Of a stretch of 64,000 bases of DNA, positions 26,367 through 35,737 are shown piece by piece. The DNA is taken from positions 50,624 to 114,623 of the forward strand of contig CALXPN010000005.1 of NCBI GenBank assembly GCA_944390285.1, written 5' to 3'. Made by a program: the position numbers and the translations under genes. The stretch's first letter is position 1, and the number at the start of each line of letters is the position of its first letter. A model generated the notes under the pieces. That model saw nothing but the letters and a program-made list of their open reading frames with translations. It did no database searches and had not been told where the DNA came from. The stretch comes from an uncultured Clostridia bacterium. GTDB taxonomy: Bacteria; Bacillota; Clostridia; TANB77; CAG-508.

Positions 26367-28697
26367 GTGGAAAATATAACAAATGATTTACAAAAAAAAT
26401 TAGATTATTTAGATTTAGATTTAGAAGATATACCAGATGATGTAACAAATTTTAAACCATTAAATTTTAGTGTGTCTAGATTAAATAATGATAAAGATCA
26501 TAGAATTTTCCGTTTTGTTCCAATAGATCAAATAGATATTTTAATAACACCATCTTTAAGAACAGATCCTTTAAAAGATAAATATGCAAAATCTTTACCT
26601 TTATATAAATATATCTATCCAGCAGAAGAAGAGGAGGATATAGAAAGATATACTACATTTTTAAAGATGTTAAATTCTGTTACAATACCAGAAATAGAAA
26701 ATATTGCTACTACTCAAAAAGAATTAGAGAAAAAGGAACCTTTTAAAGTAAAATATAATAAAGATAATATGTGGCAAATATATTATTCAGAAGCAACAGG
26801 AAGATACTTTATGCTTGTATGTTCAAAGGAAAAAACCTTTGGTGAATTTTTCTATTTATTAAAAGCAAAAATAGAATTTGCAAATAGTAGAAAAAGAATT
26901 GCACCTAAGATATATGTTCCAATTAATGCCATGAATTATTCAGAAGAATATTTAAATAGAAATGAAATAGCAGATTTAGAGAATTATTTATGGCTTTTTA
27001 CCAAAGATTGGGCATTAACTTTTGAAGTTTATGATAAAAACAATAAGTTATCAATACAAATTATAGGAGAGACTTATGTATATGATAATGTAAAGAGTTG
27101 TTATAAAGTAAAGCTTACAAATAGAGAAGATGCTATAAAATTTTACAAATTATTAAAAGCTTTATTTATTTTACAAACAGAAATAAAAGATCATTTTAAT
27201 TTTACAACAAAAATTGATAGCAACAATAGTTTAGAATTATACATGGGTGAAAAAAGATTAACATATGATATATTAACAGATTTTATAAAAACGGAATTTC
27301 AAATAGTTGAAGAAGAAATAAGCGTTCAGAATAAAAAAATTCAAGAATTAGAATCAGAATTAGAAGATTTAAAAGTGGCAGTAAAAGCAAAAGAAGATGA
27401 ATATTTAATAAAACAAAAAGAAATATCTACATATTTAGAATATAAAAAAACTTTTATAGGAAAAGTAAAATACTTTTTTAAATCTCCAAAAATACTTAAA
27501 AAAATTAGAGAAGAACAAATAAATGCAAATGAAGCAGAAAAAGAAAAAGTTTCTAAAAATGTTAATCCAGATACACTTGGTGTTCAATTTAAGGATAAAA
27601 AATACTATACTATTGAAGATTTAGTAATAATATATGGTATTTTTGAAAGAGGAGAAAGAAAATATAAAAATTTAAATCAAGACTTAAAAGCTTTAAATTT
27701 AAAATTAGAAAATATAATTTCTAAAGTAAAAAATGCTAATTTGTATATTGAGGAAATAGATAAACATAGAAAAAGTATATTTGATTTTTGGAAATTCTCT
27801 AATAAAGATGAAAAGCTTAGTCTAGAAATGGGAGATGAAGAAGAAAAAGAAGAGAATAAAAAAGTACTAAAAAGAGTTTTTGATTATAAAACTGAACTTG
27901 ATGAATTAGGAGTGAAAGTAGATAAAATACAAAGAACAAAATTGTCTAAAGAAGAAATGGACAGTTTATTTATAGCAAAAACAGAATTATTATATTTATT
28001 AAATATGCTTAGAGAAAATGATTTAAATAAATTAGCATTAGAAGATACTTTAGAAGAACTAAAAGAAGAGTTTAATAGTAACAGATTATATATAGATAGT
28101 GAAACATTCGATATATTTGGAAATGTAGATGATGATAGCAGAAAACTTAAATATATTGGAAGTAGAGGACATAGAGAAAATGAAAAAAGTAAATTCAAAA
28201 TTTTAAACATAAATAAGAAAATAGATGTTTTTGATTTTACTGAAAAATTACAAACAATTATTACATATTTAGAAGGTGCTACACCTAAACTTACTTCAGA
28301 ATATGACTTATCTTTATATAAGGTTTGTCAAATCACAGAAAAAGTTAAAGAGAAATCTTTTGATATTTATAATATAGATGTAGAAAGAGCATTAGAAGAA
28401 TATGATGATGATGGAGAAGGAGCTTTAAATTTAATTAAATTAAATTATAAAGAAGGATTACCTTTACTTTATTATTCAAATATTATTTTCTTTGACAATA
28501 CAAATCAAACTTTGCCTTTAGGAATGGATTTGTCAAGTAGTGTATTTATAGATTGTAAAAAATTAGATTTTAAATTGGTACAAAAAAATAAATTTAGAAC
28601 AAATAAATATTTTACAGAAAGTAATAATTTAGTATTACCAAAATCAAAAGATGTTTTTGTTTATGAATATGATGTAGATTTAAAGAAAAATAATTAA
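26367..28697 (+). CDS. large uncharacterised coiled-coil protein
   Basis: The start is GTG 26367, eight bases after GGGGAG and about 29 bases after the predicted transcription start. The 776-residue protein is soluble with no signal peptide. Residues 1-300 are a mixed alpha/beta region. A strongly charged coiled coil (about 315-365) follows (EEEISVQNKKIQELESELED), then a second helical stretch (about 430-585) with further heptads, and a C-terminal globular part ending in a strand-rich segment. No nucleotide-binding motif is visible. It lies in the same direction as deoB, 12 bases upstream. I cannot assign a function; a structural or scaffold role is possible. Confidence 0.65.
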   Translation: MENITNDLQKKLDYLDLDLEDIPDDVTNFKPLNFSVSRLNNDKDHRIFRFVPIDQIDILITPSLRTDPLKDKYAKSLPLYKYIYPAEEEEDIERYTTFLKMLNSVTIPEIENIATTQKELEKKEPFKVKYNKDNMWQIYYSEATGRYFMLVCSKEKTFGEFFYLLKAKIEFANSRKRIAPKIYVPINAMNYSEEYLNRNEIADLENYLWLFTKDWALTFEVYDKNNKLSIQIIGETYVYDNVKSCYKVKLTNREDAIKFYKLLKALFILQTEIKDHFNFTTKIDSNNSLELYMGEKRLTYDILTDFIKTEFQIVEEEISVQNKKIQELESELEDLKVAVKAKEDEYLIKQKEISTYLEYKKTFIGKVKYFFKSPKILKKIREEQINANEAEKEKVSKNVNPDTLGVQFKDKKYYTIEDLVIIYGIFERGERKYKNLNQDLKALNLKLENIISKVKNANLYIEEIDKHRKSIFDFWKFSNKDEKLSLEMGDEEEKEENKKVLKRVFDYKTELDELGVKVDKIQRTKLSKEEMDSLFIAKTELLYLLNMLRENDLNKLALEDTLEELKEEFNSNRLYIDSETFDIFGNVDDDSRKLKYIGSRGHRENEKSKFKILNINKKIDVFDFTEKLQTIITYLEGATPKLTSEYDLSLYKVCQITEKVKEKSFDIYNIDVERALEEYDDDGEGALNLIKLNYKEGLPLLYYSNIIFFDNTNQTLPLGMDLSSSVFIDCKKLDFKLVQKNKFRTNKYFTESNNLVLPKSKDVFVYEYDVDLKKNN

Positions 28698-28709
28698 GGA
28701 TGTGTTTTT

Positions 28710-29885
28710 ATGATAAATAGGTCTATTATAATTGTTCTTGATAGTTTTGGTGTTGGAGAAGCACTAGATGCGAATGAATATGGAGATATTGGAAGTAATA
28801 CACTAGCTGGAATATACAATAATACTAATTTAAATATTCCTAATATGAAAAAATTAGGATTATACAATATACAAGGAATTAATCTAGATGAAAAAGAAGA
28901 AAATCCTATTGGAATTTATGGAAAAGCAGAAGAAAAAACTAAAGGTAAAAATAGTCCTGTTGGGCACTGGGAAATAGCAGGATATATAAAGAAAGAACCT
29001 TTTAAAACATATTATGAAGGATTTCCAAAAGAATTATTAGATAAAATTTCTGAAAAAGCAGGTATAAAAGGGTTTATATGTAATAAAAAAGGCTCTGGAA
29101 CAGATTTTTTAAAACAATATGGAGAAGAAAGTATAAGAACAAGAAGGCCAATAATTTATACTTCTGCCGATAGTGTACTTCAAATAGCTGTTCATGAAGA
29201 TATAATGCCAGTACAAAAATTATACGAATTATGTCAAATTGCAAGAAATATAATAGATGAAGATGGCTATGGAATAGGAACAGTGATAGCAAGACCTTTT
29301 ATTGGAACTAGTAATGATAATTTTAAGAGAACTTATAATAGAAAAGATTTTGAAGCTGAAAATTTTGGAAAAACAATGTTAGATGTATTTGTTGAAAATA
29401 ATAAAAAAGTATTAGCAATAGGAAAAATAAATGATTTATTTGTTGGAAGAGGAATTTCACGAGCAATTCATACAAATGGCAATACTGATGGAATTGAAAA
29501 AACAATAGATGAGATAAAAAACTCTAATGAAGAAATGATTTTTGTTAATTTAGTAGATTTTGATATGTTATATGGACATAGAAATAATATTGAAGGTTAT
29601 GCAAAAGCTTTAGAAGAATTTGATGGGAAACTTCCAGAGATAATAAATAATTTGAGAGATAATGATATTTTAATAATAACAGCAGATCATGGAAATGATC
29701 CTAGTACTCCAAGTACAGATCATAATAGAGAATATGTACCTATACTTATATATGGAAAACAATTAAAACAAAATATAGATTTAGGTATTAGAAAAACATT
29801 TTCGGATATTTCTGCTACTATATTAGATTTATTTGATTTACCAGCTTTAGAAAATGGAACAAGTTTTAAAAATGAAATAATTTAA
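28710..29885 (+). CDS. deoB: phosphopentomutase
   Basis: The 391-residue enzyme interconverts ribose/deoxyribose 1- and 5-phosphates in nucleoside salvage. It shows the alkaline-phosphatase-superfamily metal sites: IIIVLDSFGVGEA with Asp at about 10, NSPVGHWEIAG, KGSGTDFLKQYGEE, VNLVDFDMLYGHRN and TADHGNDPSTPSTDHNREYVP (metal-binding Asp/His). Length and motif order agree with DeoB. It starts at ATG 28710 after AAGGATGTG. The purine/nucleoside genes apt and the MTA/SAH nucleosidase are elsewhere in this window. Confidence 0.97.
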   Translation: MINRSIIIVLDSFGVGEALDANEYGDIGSNTLAGIYNNTNLNIPNMKKLGLYNIQGINLDEKEENPIGIYGKAEEKTKGKNSPVGHWEIAGYIKKEPFKTYYEGFPKELLDKISEKAGIKGFICNKKGSGTDFLKQYGEESIRTRRPIIYTSADSVLQIAVHEDIMPVQKLYELCQIARNIIDEDGYGIGTVIARPFIGTSNDNFKRTYNRKDFEAENFGKTMLDVFVENNKKVLAIGKINDLFVGRGISRAIHTNGNTDGIEKTIDEIKNSNEEMIFVNLVDFDMLYGHRNNIEGYAKALEEFDGKLPEIINNLRDNDILIITADHGNDPSTPSTDHNREYVPILIYGKQLKQNIDLGIRKTFSDISATILDLFDLPALENGTSFKNEII

Positions 29886-29904
29886 AGTAAAAAATATAAA
29901 ATAC

Positions 29905-29933
29905 TAGACAATATTAAAATTATATGATAATAT
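29905..29933 (+). promoter_or_regulatory. promoter of tRNA-Leu
   Basis: TAGACA (29905-29910), a 17-base spacer and TAATAT (29928-29933), about 20 bases before the tRNA 5' end. An overlapping TATAAT at 29931 is an alternative -10. Confidence 0.6.
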
Positions 29934-29952
29934 AATCAAGTATTGTCTATAT

Positions 29953-30039
29953 GCCGGTGTGCTGGAATTGGTAGACGGGGCAGACTCAAAATCTGTTGTC
30001 AGAAATGGCGTGTGGGTTCGAGTCCCACCACCGGCACCA
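29953..30039 (+). tRNA. tRNA-Leu (anticodon CAA)
   Basis: The sequence folds as a type II tRNA: acceptor GCCGGTG/CACCGGC, anticodon loop CTCAAAA (anticodon CAA, reading UUG), a long variable arm (TTGTCAGAAATGGCG) and T arm GTGGG-TTCGAGT-CCCAC. Discriminator A and CCA are encoded. A terminator follows three bases later. Confidence 0.97.
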
Positions 30040-30041
30040 TT

Positions 30042-30069
30042 AAAAAACATAGCTATGCTATGTTTTTTT
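30042..30069 (+). terminator. rho-independent terminator after tRNA-Leu
   Basis: AAAAAACATAGC and GCTATGTTTTTT form a 12-bp perfect stem with loop TAT and a built-in T-tract. Confidence 0.9.
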
Positions 30070-30172
30070 ATATTAGAAAAATTTATTTGTAATAATAAAT
30101 ATTAATAAAAAACTATGAAAAAATTACAAAGTATGATATAAATAAATAGAAGAATACAAAGGAGATAAAGTA

Positions 30173-31843
30173 GTGAATAAAATTGCTGTTGTAGATGACT
30201 CAAAAGATTTTTTGAAAAAAATTGCATATAATATAATTTATGGAAGAAAATTTAAAAAATTAAATATTGATAAAACTTTTTCAGATCTGTTAATAGATAG
30301 AAGTGAAGATTCTAACGAAAAAGAAATTTTTAATATTATTAGAAAAAGTAAAAATCAAAAAGAATTTTCAAATAATATAAAAAAATATTTGAAATCAAAG
30401 GAAAGAAGTGTTTATGCAAGTGTATTACTATTAGGTAATCTTACAGGAAAATATGTTTTTAATGGTTTTTATTATGATTCAATTAAGAGATTAAATATAG
30501 ATGCTTTTTCAAAAGAAAATCAAGATTTATTACAAGATTTGAAATCACATTTGCCTGAATATATTATGGATAATAATATACGTAAAAATACGTTTGCAGA
30601 AAGAATAAAACTCGAAAAATCAGCTGTGAGACGAGATTTATCAAAAGATATAAATGAATCAGAATTAATTAAAGATTTTGAAAGAATTTTAAATGGAGAA
30701 GAAACAGATGATAATTATTTAAAGCCCCAAGTAATAGCAGAATATTTAATGAAAACTATTGGAATATATTCAAGAGAAGACATAAAAAATAATTTTGAAT
30801 TTGTTTTATATGATATAAATAATTCTGATATTGATACTTTAGAAAATAGAAGAAAAAAATATTTTTTGCATACTAGTTTATCAAATAATCAATTAAAAAA
30901 AATAGATGAGTTAGGTGTTTTAAAACAAAGATTGCAAGAAATAAGTGGAAAAGAAGCTAAACAGTTGTTATTGAGATTGAATGTAATAGAAAATAGTTTG
31001 GATGAAAATATTTCAGAATTAGAAGATATTTATATGGATTATGAAGTATTATATAGGCAAGAATTAATTGATAATTTGTATGTTCCTGAAAAAGAAGTTA
31101 CTATTATAGAGAATTATGAAGATTTAAGACCTCAGCTGATTCATCAATTTATAAGAGATCCGGAAAAATTTAAAAGTATGGAAATTGAAAAAATTAAAGA
31201 AAAGATTATTTCTGAAAGAACAAATGGAAATGATAGTAAAGAATTAACAGATGATGAACAAAGTAGATTAAATAGATTGATGAATCAAATAGATGCAAAT
31301 CTTGACCAATATAAAGTAAATTATACAACAGATGGTAGAGGAACAATATATACTGATTCTTCAGGATTGGATAGTTATTATTCAGATACAAGTAATCAAA
31401 TATCTGCATCTGTATTTGAAGGAAAGGAGTTTATTAGGACCTCACATGTTGGAATTATTGGCATAGGTTTTAATAAAGAAACATTAAGTGCAGAAGCAAT
31501 TGCTGTATCTTCTGGTGGTTATAAGACAACTAATAAAGGTCTTAATAATATGGAATATGATGAGGAAAATGAATTTCGAGAAATGAGTTCACCATTTTCA
31601 GAACTAATCAAATCAGGAGGAAATTCAGAGGTTGTTATGCATAGAAGAGGAATGAATTTTGATACTAAAGCAAGCTATATATTTGCAACAATAGATAGTT
31701 CTGACTTGAAACAAGCTAATGAGATAATGAGACAAATAGAAGAGCTTAGAAAAAAAGAAGGATTAAAGGCCGTAATATATGATGTATACAAAATTAGAGA
31801 ATCTTTAGAAAAAAATAAACAAGATATAATTGAGGAACATTAA
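30173..31843 (+). CDS. hypothetical protein, 556 aa
   Basis: I do not recognise the family. The GTG at 30173 follows AAGGAGATAAAGTA. The protein is soluble, largely helical and charged for residues 1-375 (TFAERIKLEKSAVRRD, LKKIDELGVLKQRLQEI, LNRLMNQIDANLDQYK). A globular C-terminal domain (about 380-556) reads GRGTIYTDSSGLDSYY, FIRTSHVGIIGIGFN, EVVMHRRGMNFDTKASYIFATID and ends in a helix. The invariant-looking SHVGIIG, MHRRGMNFD and ASYIFATID suggest an enzyme-like fold, but no known catalytic signature is clear. It begins the second accessory stretch, with small membrane proteins and the GH10-PHP fusion downstream. Confidence 0.65.
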   Translation: MNKIAVVDDSKDFLKKIAYNIIYGRKFKKLNIDKTFSDLLIDRSEDSNEKEIFNIIRKSKNQKEFSNNIKKYLKSKERSVYASVLLLGNLTGKYVFNGFYYDSIKRLNIDAFSKENQDLLQDLKSHLPEYIMDNNIRKNTFAERIKLEKSAVRRDLSKDINESELIKDFERILNGEETDDNYLKPQVIAEYLMKTIGIYSREDIKNNFEFVLYDINNSDIDTLENRRKKYFLHTSLSNNQLKKIDELGVLKQRLQEISGKEAKQLLLRLNVIENSLDENISELEDIYMDYEVLYRQELIDNLYVPEKEVTIIENYEDLRPQLIHQFIRDPEKFKSMEIEKIKEKIISERTNGNDSKELTDDEQSRLNRLMNQIDANLDQYKVNYTTDGRGTIYTDSSGLDSYYSDTSNQISASVFEGKEFIRTSHVGIIGIGFNKETLSAEAIAVSSGGYKTTNKGLNNMEYDEENEFREMSSPFSELIKSGGNSEVVMHRRGMNFDTKASYIFATIDSSDLKQANEIMRQIEELRKKEGLKAVIYDVYKIRESLEKNKQDIIEEH

Positions 31844-31913
31844 AATAGGATTAATTATATCTGCTATTATTTTATATGCAGGAATTAAAAAATATGATAA
31901 AATTATGGAGTAA
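31830..31913 (+). CDS. possible 27-aa membrane peptide
   Basis: A TTG at 31830, overlapping the end of the preceding gene, opens a 27-residue frame with one membrane helix (IGLIISAIILYAGI) between basic residues. No ribosome site is visible. It lies directly before another small membrane ORF, so it may be real or a decayed end of a longer gene. Confidence 0.25.
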   Translation: MRNIKIGLIISAIILYAGIKKYDKIME

Positions 31914-31916
31914 TTA

Positions 31917-32102
31917 ATGATAAAAAGGTTAATAATATCTTTATTTTTAACTATTATAATAGAACTTATAACATCTTTTTTACTAGGAGTTAAGAAAAAT
32001 ACAAAAATTATAATTTGTGCAAATATTTGTACAAATCCTATAGTTGTATATAAAAGTAATACTAAAAATGATTCAGAAGAAAATAATAAAATAAAAAAGT
32101 AA
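31917..32102 (+). CDS. small membrane protein, possibly truncated (61 aa)
   Basis: ATG 31917 follows TGGAG with a short spacing. The N-terminal 45 residues form a membrane segment (LIISLFLTIIIELITSFLLGV), then VKKNTKIIICANICTNPIVVY, which looks like the start of a longer multi-spanning protein. Instead the frame ends in a short hydrophilic Lys/Asn/Glu tail (NTKNDSEENNKIKK). I suspect the C-terminal part of a larger membrane protein has been lost. It ends 13 bases before the next gene. Confidence 0.5.
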   Translation: MIKRLIISLFLTIIIELITSFLLGVKKNTKIIICANICTNPIVVYKSNTKNDSEENNKIKK

Positions 32103-32115
32103 GGAAAATAATAAA

Positions 32116-34677
32116 ATGGATTTAATCGAAAGTATTAAAAAAAGTGAAATATCAAGAGGAGTAGCTCTAAATAACCAATTAATATACTTGTTTAATATGA
32201 TAGAAGAAAATAATGATTCTGAAGAAAAATTCAAAAAAGTAATAGATTATTTAGAAGAACTTTTTTTAGCAAATGAAATGTTTGAAGAAATGAAAGTACA
32301 AAGATTAACTGTATTTCAAAAAATAAAAAGAGTTGTAGAAGAAAAAGTAGATGATATTGAAGATAAAGATGATTTTTACGATTTTTTAATAAAAAATGTA
32401 ACTAAAATAGCTAAAAATTGGGGAAATCGAACAAGACTTGAAAGGGCTTTTAAAAATGAAGATATAAATCCACAATATATAGATGAAATATTAAATATAA
32501 AGAAATATTTTGAATATCAAATGCCTGGAATTTTAACATTTCTAGTGGATGAAAACGGAAATACGATTAATCCAAAGGATCAGGATGTTAAAATAGATAA
32601 AGGTAAAACTTATCAAAAAGTAAAAGCTTTATATGAATATATCACAGGAAATTTAGAAAATGGAGATTCTAGATTTGATAAATTAACACTTGATAGTCAA
32701 GGAAAATTTGGAACAGTAGCAGGAATTTTACAAAATAAAGAAGAAATATATGCTAGAGTAGAGGATTATAATTTAGAACCTTTAATTAGAGGATATGAAT
32801 TTGCAAAAGCACATAATATGGATGTAAGAATAAATGCACTAGTGTTTTTTAGAGATTTTCCAGGAAGATTAGTAGGAGAAAGTAAAGAAAGATATAAAAT
32901 AGCATTAGAAAATTATGGAAAAGCAGTTGCATCAGTAGTAAAAAAATATGAAAAAGAAGGTATAAATACCTCAATTGATATGTTTAATGAATTAGTAGAT
33001 TATTATGAACCTTTTTTAGAAAGAACTAATAATTGGATGTCTAAATTGAGTGTTGAGGATTTATGTCAAATTGCATTAGATTTGAAAAGAGAAATGCCAA
33101 ATGCAAGTTTTGGTTATAATGATTGGAATTTTGAAAATCAGGAAAAAAGAAAATCAATTTTTAAAGTTCTAGAAAAAATACAAAAATTTGAAAAAGAAAG
33201 TAATTGCCAAATAATTGATCATATTGGTACGCAATGTCATACAAGTATAGATGATATAAGAGGTTTAAAAGAATCTTTAAAAGAACTAAAACAGTTTGGA
33301 CTTCCAATAGATGTAACAGAACTAGATATTTCAAAATCATTGGATGGAATAGATTATAAAAAGGCAACACCAGAAGAATTAAAAGCAATAAAAAAATATG
33401 AACAAAAATTACAAAATGATGTAATGAAAATTCTAAGGGATTATGCAGAAAAAGGAATAATAAGAAGTATTACAGCGTGGAGTATAACAGATGAAATATG
33501 TGCTGATTTTTGCGAAGGAAAAGAGGCTTCTATAATAGAAATGAATTATGATAATAAAAATGGTTTTGCTTTTTCTGGGAAAGACATGGATAAAGAAATA
33601 ATAATAACAGAATCTGAAAAAAAACTTATAGAAGAACATAAAAAAAGAGTAGCAAAAACTTCAGAAATAAATGAAAATCCAGTACAAGACTTTTGTTTTC
33701 ATACACATACTTCAAGATGTGGACATGGAGCAGAAGTCACAAGTGATGAAGATTGGGTAATAAATGCAATAAATGCTGGTATTAAAAAGCTTGCTTTTAC
33801 AGACCATATACCATTACCAGATGGAATGAATCATATTCCAAATTCTAGAATGGATATAGCAGAAGTTGATTCATACTTAAAATCAATAGAATATTTGCAA
33901 AATAAATATAAAGAAAAAATAGCAATAGAATCTGGTTTTGAATTCGAATATTCAGATAGAGATGTAGAACATTTAAGAAATTTAAAAAATAGAACAGATA
34001 AAATGATACTAGGGCAACATTTTGTAATAGATGATAATGGAAGAGAATATGCAATAGAGAGAGGAAATGATGGAAAGCAAATAAGTGATGAAGTATTGGA
34101 TTTATATGCAAAATCAATAATATCAGCGATAGATAAAGGCTTGCCAAATGTTATTGCTCATCCAGATTTATTTATGCAGGCAAGAGATAATTTTGGAAAA
34201 AAAGAAGAAGAAATTACAAGAGCAATTTGTAGGAAAGCTGTTGAAAAAAGAATTCCGTTAGAGATAAATCTTGGAAAAATAGCTTCAAAAGTAGAAAGTA
34301 ACTTAACGGTAGAAGAATTGAAGGAAAGAATACCATATCCTTCAGCTGAGTTTTGGAAAATAGTTGCAGAAGAAACAGAAATTGCAAAAGAAAAAGGTAA
34401 AGATTTATTTGTAATCTATGGAAAAGATGCTCATTTTCCAGGACAATTATCAACTGAAAAAGATTATGAGCTAGCAAAAGCCATTATAGGAGACCAACAT
34501 TTAGAACAATTAAATATAGTTACAGAATATAAGAAATTAGAAAAATTAACTGCACACAAAACTATACAAGAACTCGTACAAGAATCAATAGAAGATATAT
34601 CAGAATTAGCAATGTTAGATGAGATTGGATCAGAGCTAGGCCAAACAACACAACAAAACAAGTTGAAATTTAAATAA
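32116..34677 (+). CDS. GH10-like glycosidase domain fused to a PHP phosphoesterase domain
   Basis: The 853-residue protein has no signal peptide. Residues 1-150 are helical and unassigned. Residues about 160-505 follow the GH10 xylanase barrel: acid/base Glu292 in DMFNELVD, GTQCH with His375, nucleophile Glu402 in VTELDIS and SITAWSITDE. The usual substrate-binding H-T-L-V-W-H block is replaced by NALVFFRDFP (about 240-249), so specificity has probably changed. Residues about 525-830 are a PHP domain of the histidinol-phosphatase type: HTHT (His529, His531), RCGHG (His537), AFTDHIPLP, ESGFEFE, GQHF, IAHPDLF and GKDAHFPG (last metal ligand). The linked activities suggest intracellular processing of a phosphorylated sugar, which is inference. 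Confidence 0.8.
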   Translation: MDLIESIKKSEISRGVALNNQLIYLFNMIEENNDSEEKFKKVIDYLEELFLANEMFEEMKVQRLTVFQKIKRVVEEKVDDIEDKDDFYDFLIKNVTKIAKNWGNRTRLERAFKNEDINPQYIDEILNIKKYFEYQMPGILTFLVDENGNTINPKDQDVKIDKGKTYQKVKALYEYITGNLENGDSRFDKLTLDSQGKFGTVAGILQNKEEIYARVEDYNLEPLIRGYEFAKAHNMDVRINALVFFRDFPGRLVGESKERYKIALENYGKAVASVVKKYEKEGINTSIDMFNELVDYYEPFLERTNNWMSKLSVEDLCQIALDLKREMPNASFGYNDWNFENQEKRKSIFKVLEKIQKFEKESNCQIIDHIGTQCHTSIDDIRGLKESLKELKQFGLPIDVTELDISKSLDGIDYKKATPEELKAIKKYEQKLQNDVMKILRDYAEKGIIRSITAWSITDEICADFCEGKEASIIEMNYDNKNGFAFSGKDMDKEIIITESEKKLIEEHKKRVAKTSEINENPVQDFCFHTHTSRCGHGAEVTSDEDWVINAINAGIKKLAFTDHIPLPDGMNHIPNSRMDIAEVDSYLKSIEYLQNKYKEKIAIESGFEFEYSDRDVEHLRNLKNRTDKMILGQHFVIDDNGREYAIERGNDGKQISDEVLDLYAKSIISAIDKGLPNVIAHPDLFMQARDNFGKKEEEITRAICRKAVEKRIPLEINLGKIASKVESNLTVEELKERIPYPSAEFWKIVAEETEIAKEKGKDLFVIYGKDAHFPGQLSTEKDYELAKAIIGDQHLEQLNIVTEYKKLEKLTAHKTIQELVQESIEDISELAMLDEIGSELGQTTQQNKLKFK

Positions 34678-34738
34678 AAATATAGTAAAATATGAAAAAA
34701 GATTTTAGTTATCCATAAAAGCAGAAGGAGGAAAGACA

Positions 34739-35032
34739 ATGGAAGTTTGGAGAATATGTAATGATATAAAAGAAAAATTATATCAAAGCAAAGAAATAAG
34801 AAGGAAACGGCAACAATTGTCTACTGTAGTTAGTTTGGCGCAGCCTAATTATGGTAGACTAGTTACAATGAAAATTCTTGTTGCAAGTCCTAGTAAAGAG
34901 TATTGCATTGAAGAATTAAAATCATTAGCAGAATTAATAAAAGCAGATATAAGAATAGATTGCAATATTGTTACGTTTTTTTGCCGAGATGATTCGAGTG
35001 CCAGAATTCTCAGAAAAAATTTCCATAAATAA
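34739..35032 (+). CDS. hypothetical protein, 97 aa
   Basis: ATG 34739 follows GAAGGAGGAAAGACA. The protein is basic and soluble with Q-rich and R-rich segments (IRRKRQQLSTVVSLAQPNYG) and a predicted alpha/beta C-terminal half (MKILVASPSKEYCIEELKS, DIRIDCNIVTFFCRDDSS). I do not recognise it. It lies 61 bases after the fusion gene and before a terminator, so it is probably the last gene of that unit. Confidence 0.6.
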   Translation: MEVWRICNDIKEKLYQSKEIRRKRQQLSTVVSLAQPNYGRLVTMKILVASPSKEYCIEELKSLAELIKADIRIDCNIVTFFCRDDSSARILRKNFHK

Positions 35033-35114
35033 AATGGAACAAGAAAAATAATAATTATAATATTCTTGATATTCGTCTTACTTTAGGCAAATCTAAAATT
35101 TATTCAATTCTAAA

Positions 35115-35142
35115 ACCAGTGCTTTGCCACTGGTCTTTTCTT
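35115..35142 (+). terminator. rho-independent terminator
   Basis: ACCAGTG and CACTGGT form a short GC-rich stem (loop CTTTGC) followed by CTTTTCTT. Confidence 0.75.
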
Positions 35143-35221
35143 ATTTGTATTGCCAATATATAGTTTTTTATTATATAATATAAAAGTAATATTAAATGTA
35201 TTAAAGTGGAAGATAGAAAAA

Positions 35222-35737
35222 ATGTCAAATATAGTATTAGGAAACATAATAGCATTTATTGCTTCAATAATAATGGTATGCTCAGGATTAATAAAAGGCA
35301 AAAAACGAATGTTATTTACACAAACAATTCAGATAGGATTATCTGTTTTAAGTAATATTATTTTAGGTGGTATAACAGGTGCAATAATTAATGCTTTAGG
35401 AGTTATTAGAAATATACTTTGTTATAAAAATAAGTTAGATTTAAAAGCAAAGATTATTCTGATATTTTTTTCAGTTAGCCTATCATTAATGTTTAATAAT
35501 TTAGGAATCATAGGCTTATTTCCTGTTATTAGTATTGTATCATGTATATTGTTTATGAATACAAAAAATATAATAAAATATAAATTATTAATAATGTTCA
35601 CAATGATTATGTGGTGTATATATGATGCTTATATAAAATCATATACATCTGCTGCTTTTGATTTTATGACAATAATTTCTAATATGATATCTATTATACA
35701 AATTAAATATGTAAGAAAAGGAATGAGTAGAAAATGA
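35222..35737 (+). CDS. YgjV-like inner membrane protein
   Basis: The start chosen is ATG 35222 (171 residues), with a weak GGAAG site; an in-frame TTG at 35150 overlaps the preceding terminator region and has no ribosome site. The protein has five to six membrane helices. The pattern FIASIIMVCSGLIKGKKRMLFTQ and GGITGAIINALGVIRNILCY matches the Imp-YgjV family of inner membrane proteins of unknown function. Its last four bases overlap the start of the HAD gene (ATGA), so the two are translationally coupled. Confidence 0.75.
   Translation: MSNIVLGNIIAFIASIIMVCSGLIKGKKRMLFTQTIQIGLSVLSNIILGGITGAIINALGVIRNILCYKNKLDLKAKIILIFFSVSLSLMFNNLGIIGLFPVISIVSCILFMNTKNIIKYKLLIMFTMIMWCIYDAYIKSYTSAAFDFMTIISNMISIIQIKYVRKGMSRK

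Noticed and set aside
33161..34739. A row of long minus-strand open frames (for example 33845-34147, 34214-34477, 34464-34739)
   Set aside because: They are antisense to the GH10-PHP gene, rich in Leu, Phe and Tyr as expected from AT-rich antisense frames, and lack ribosome sites.
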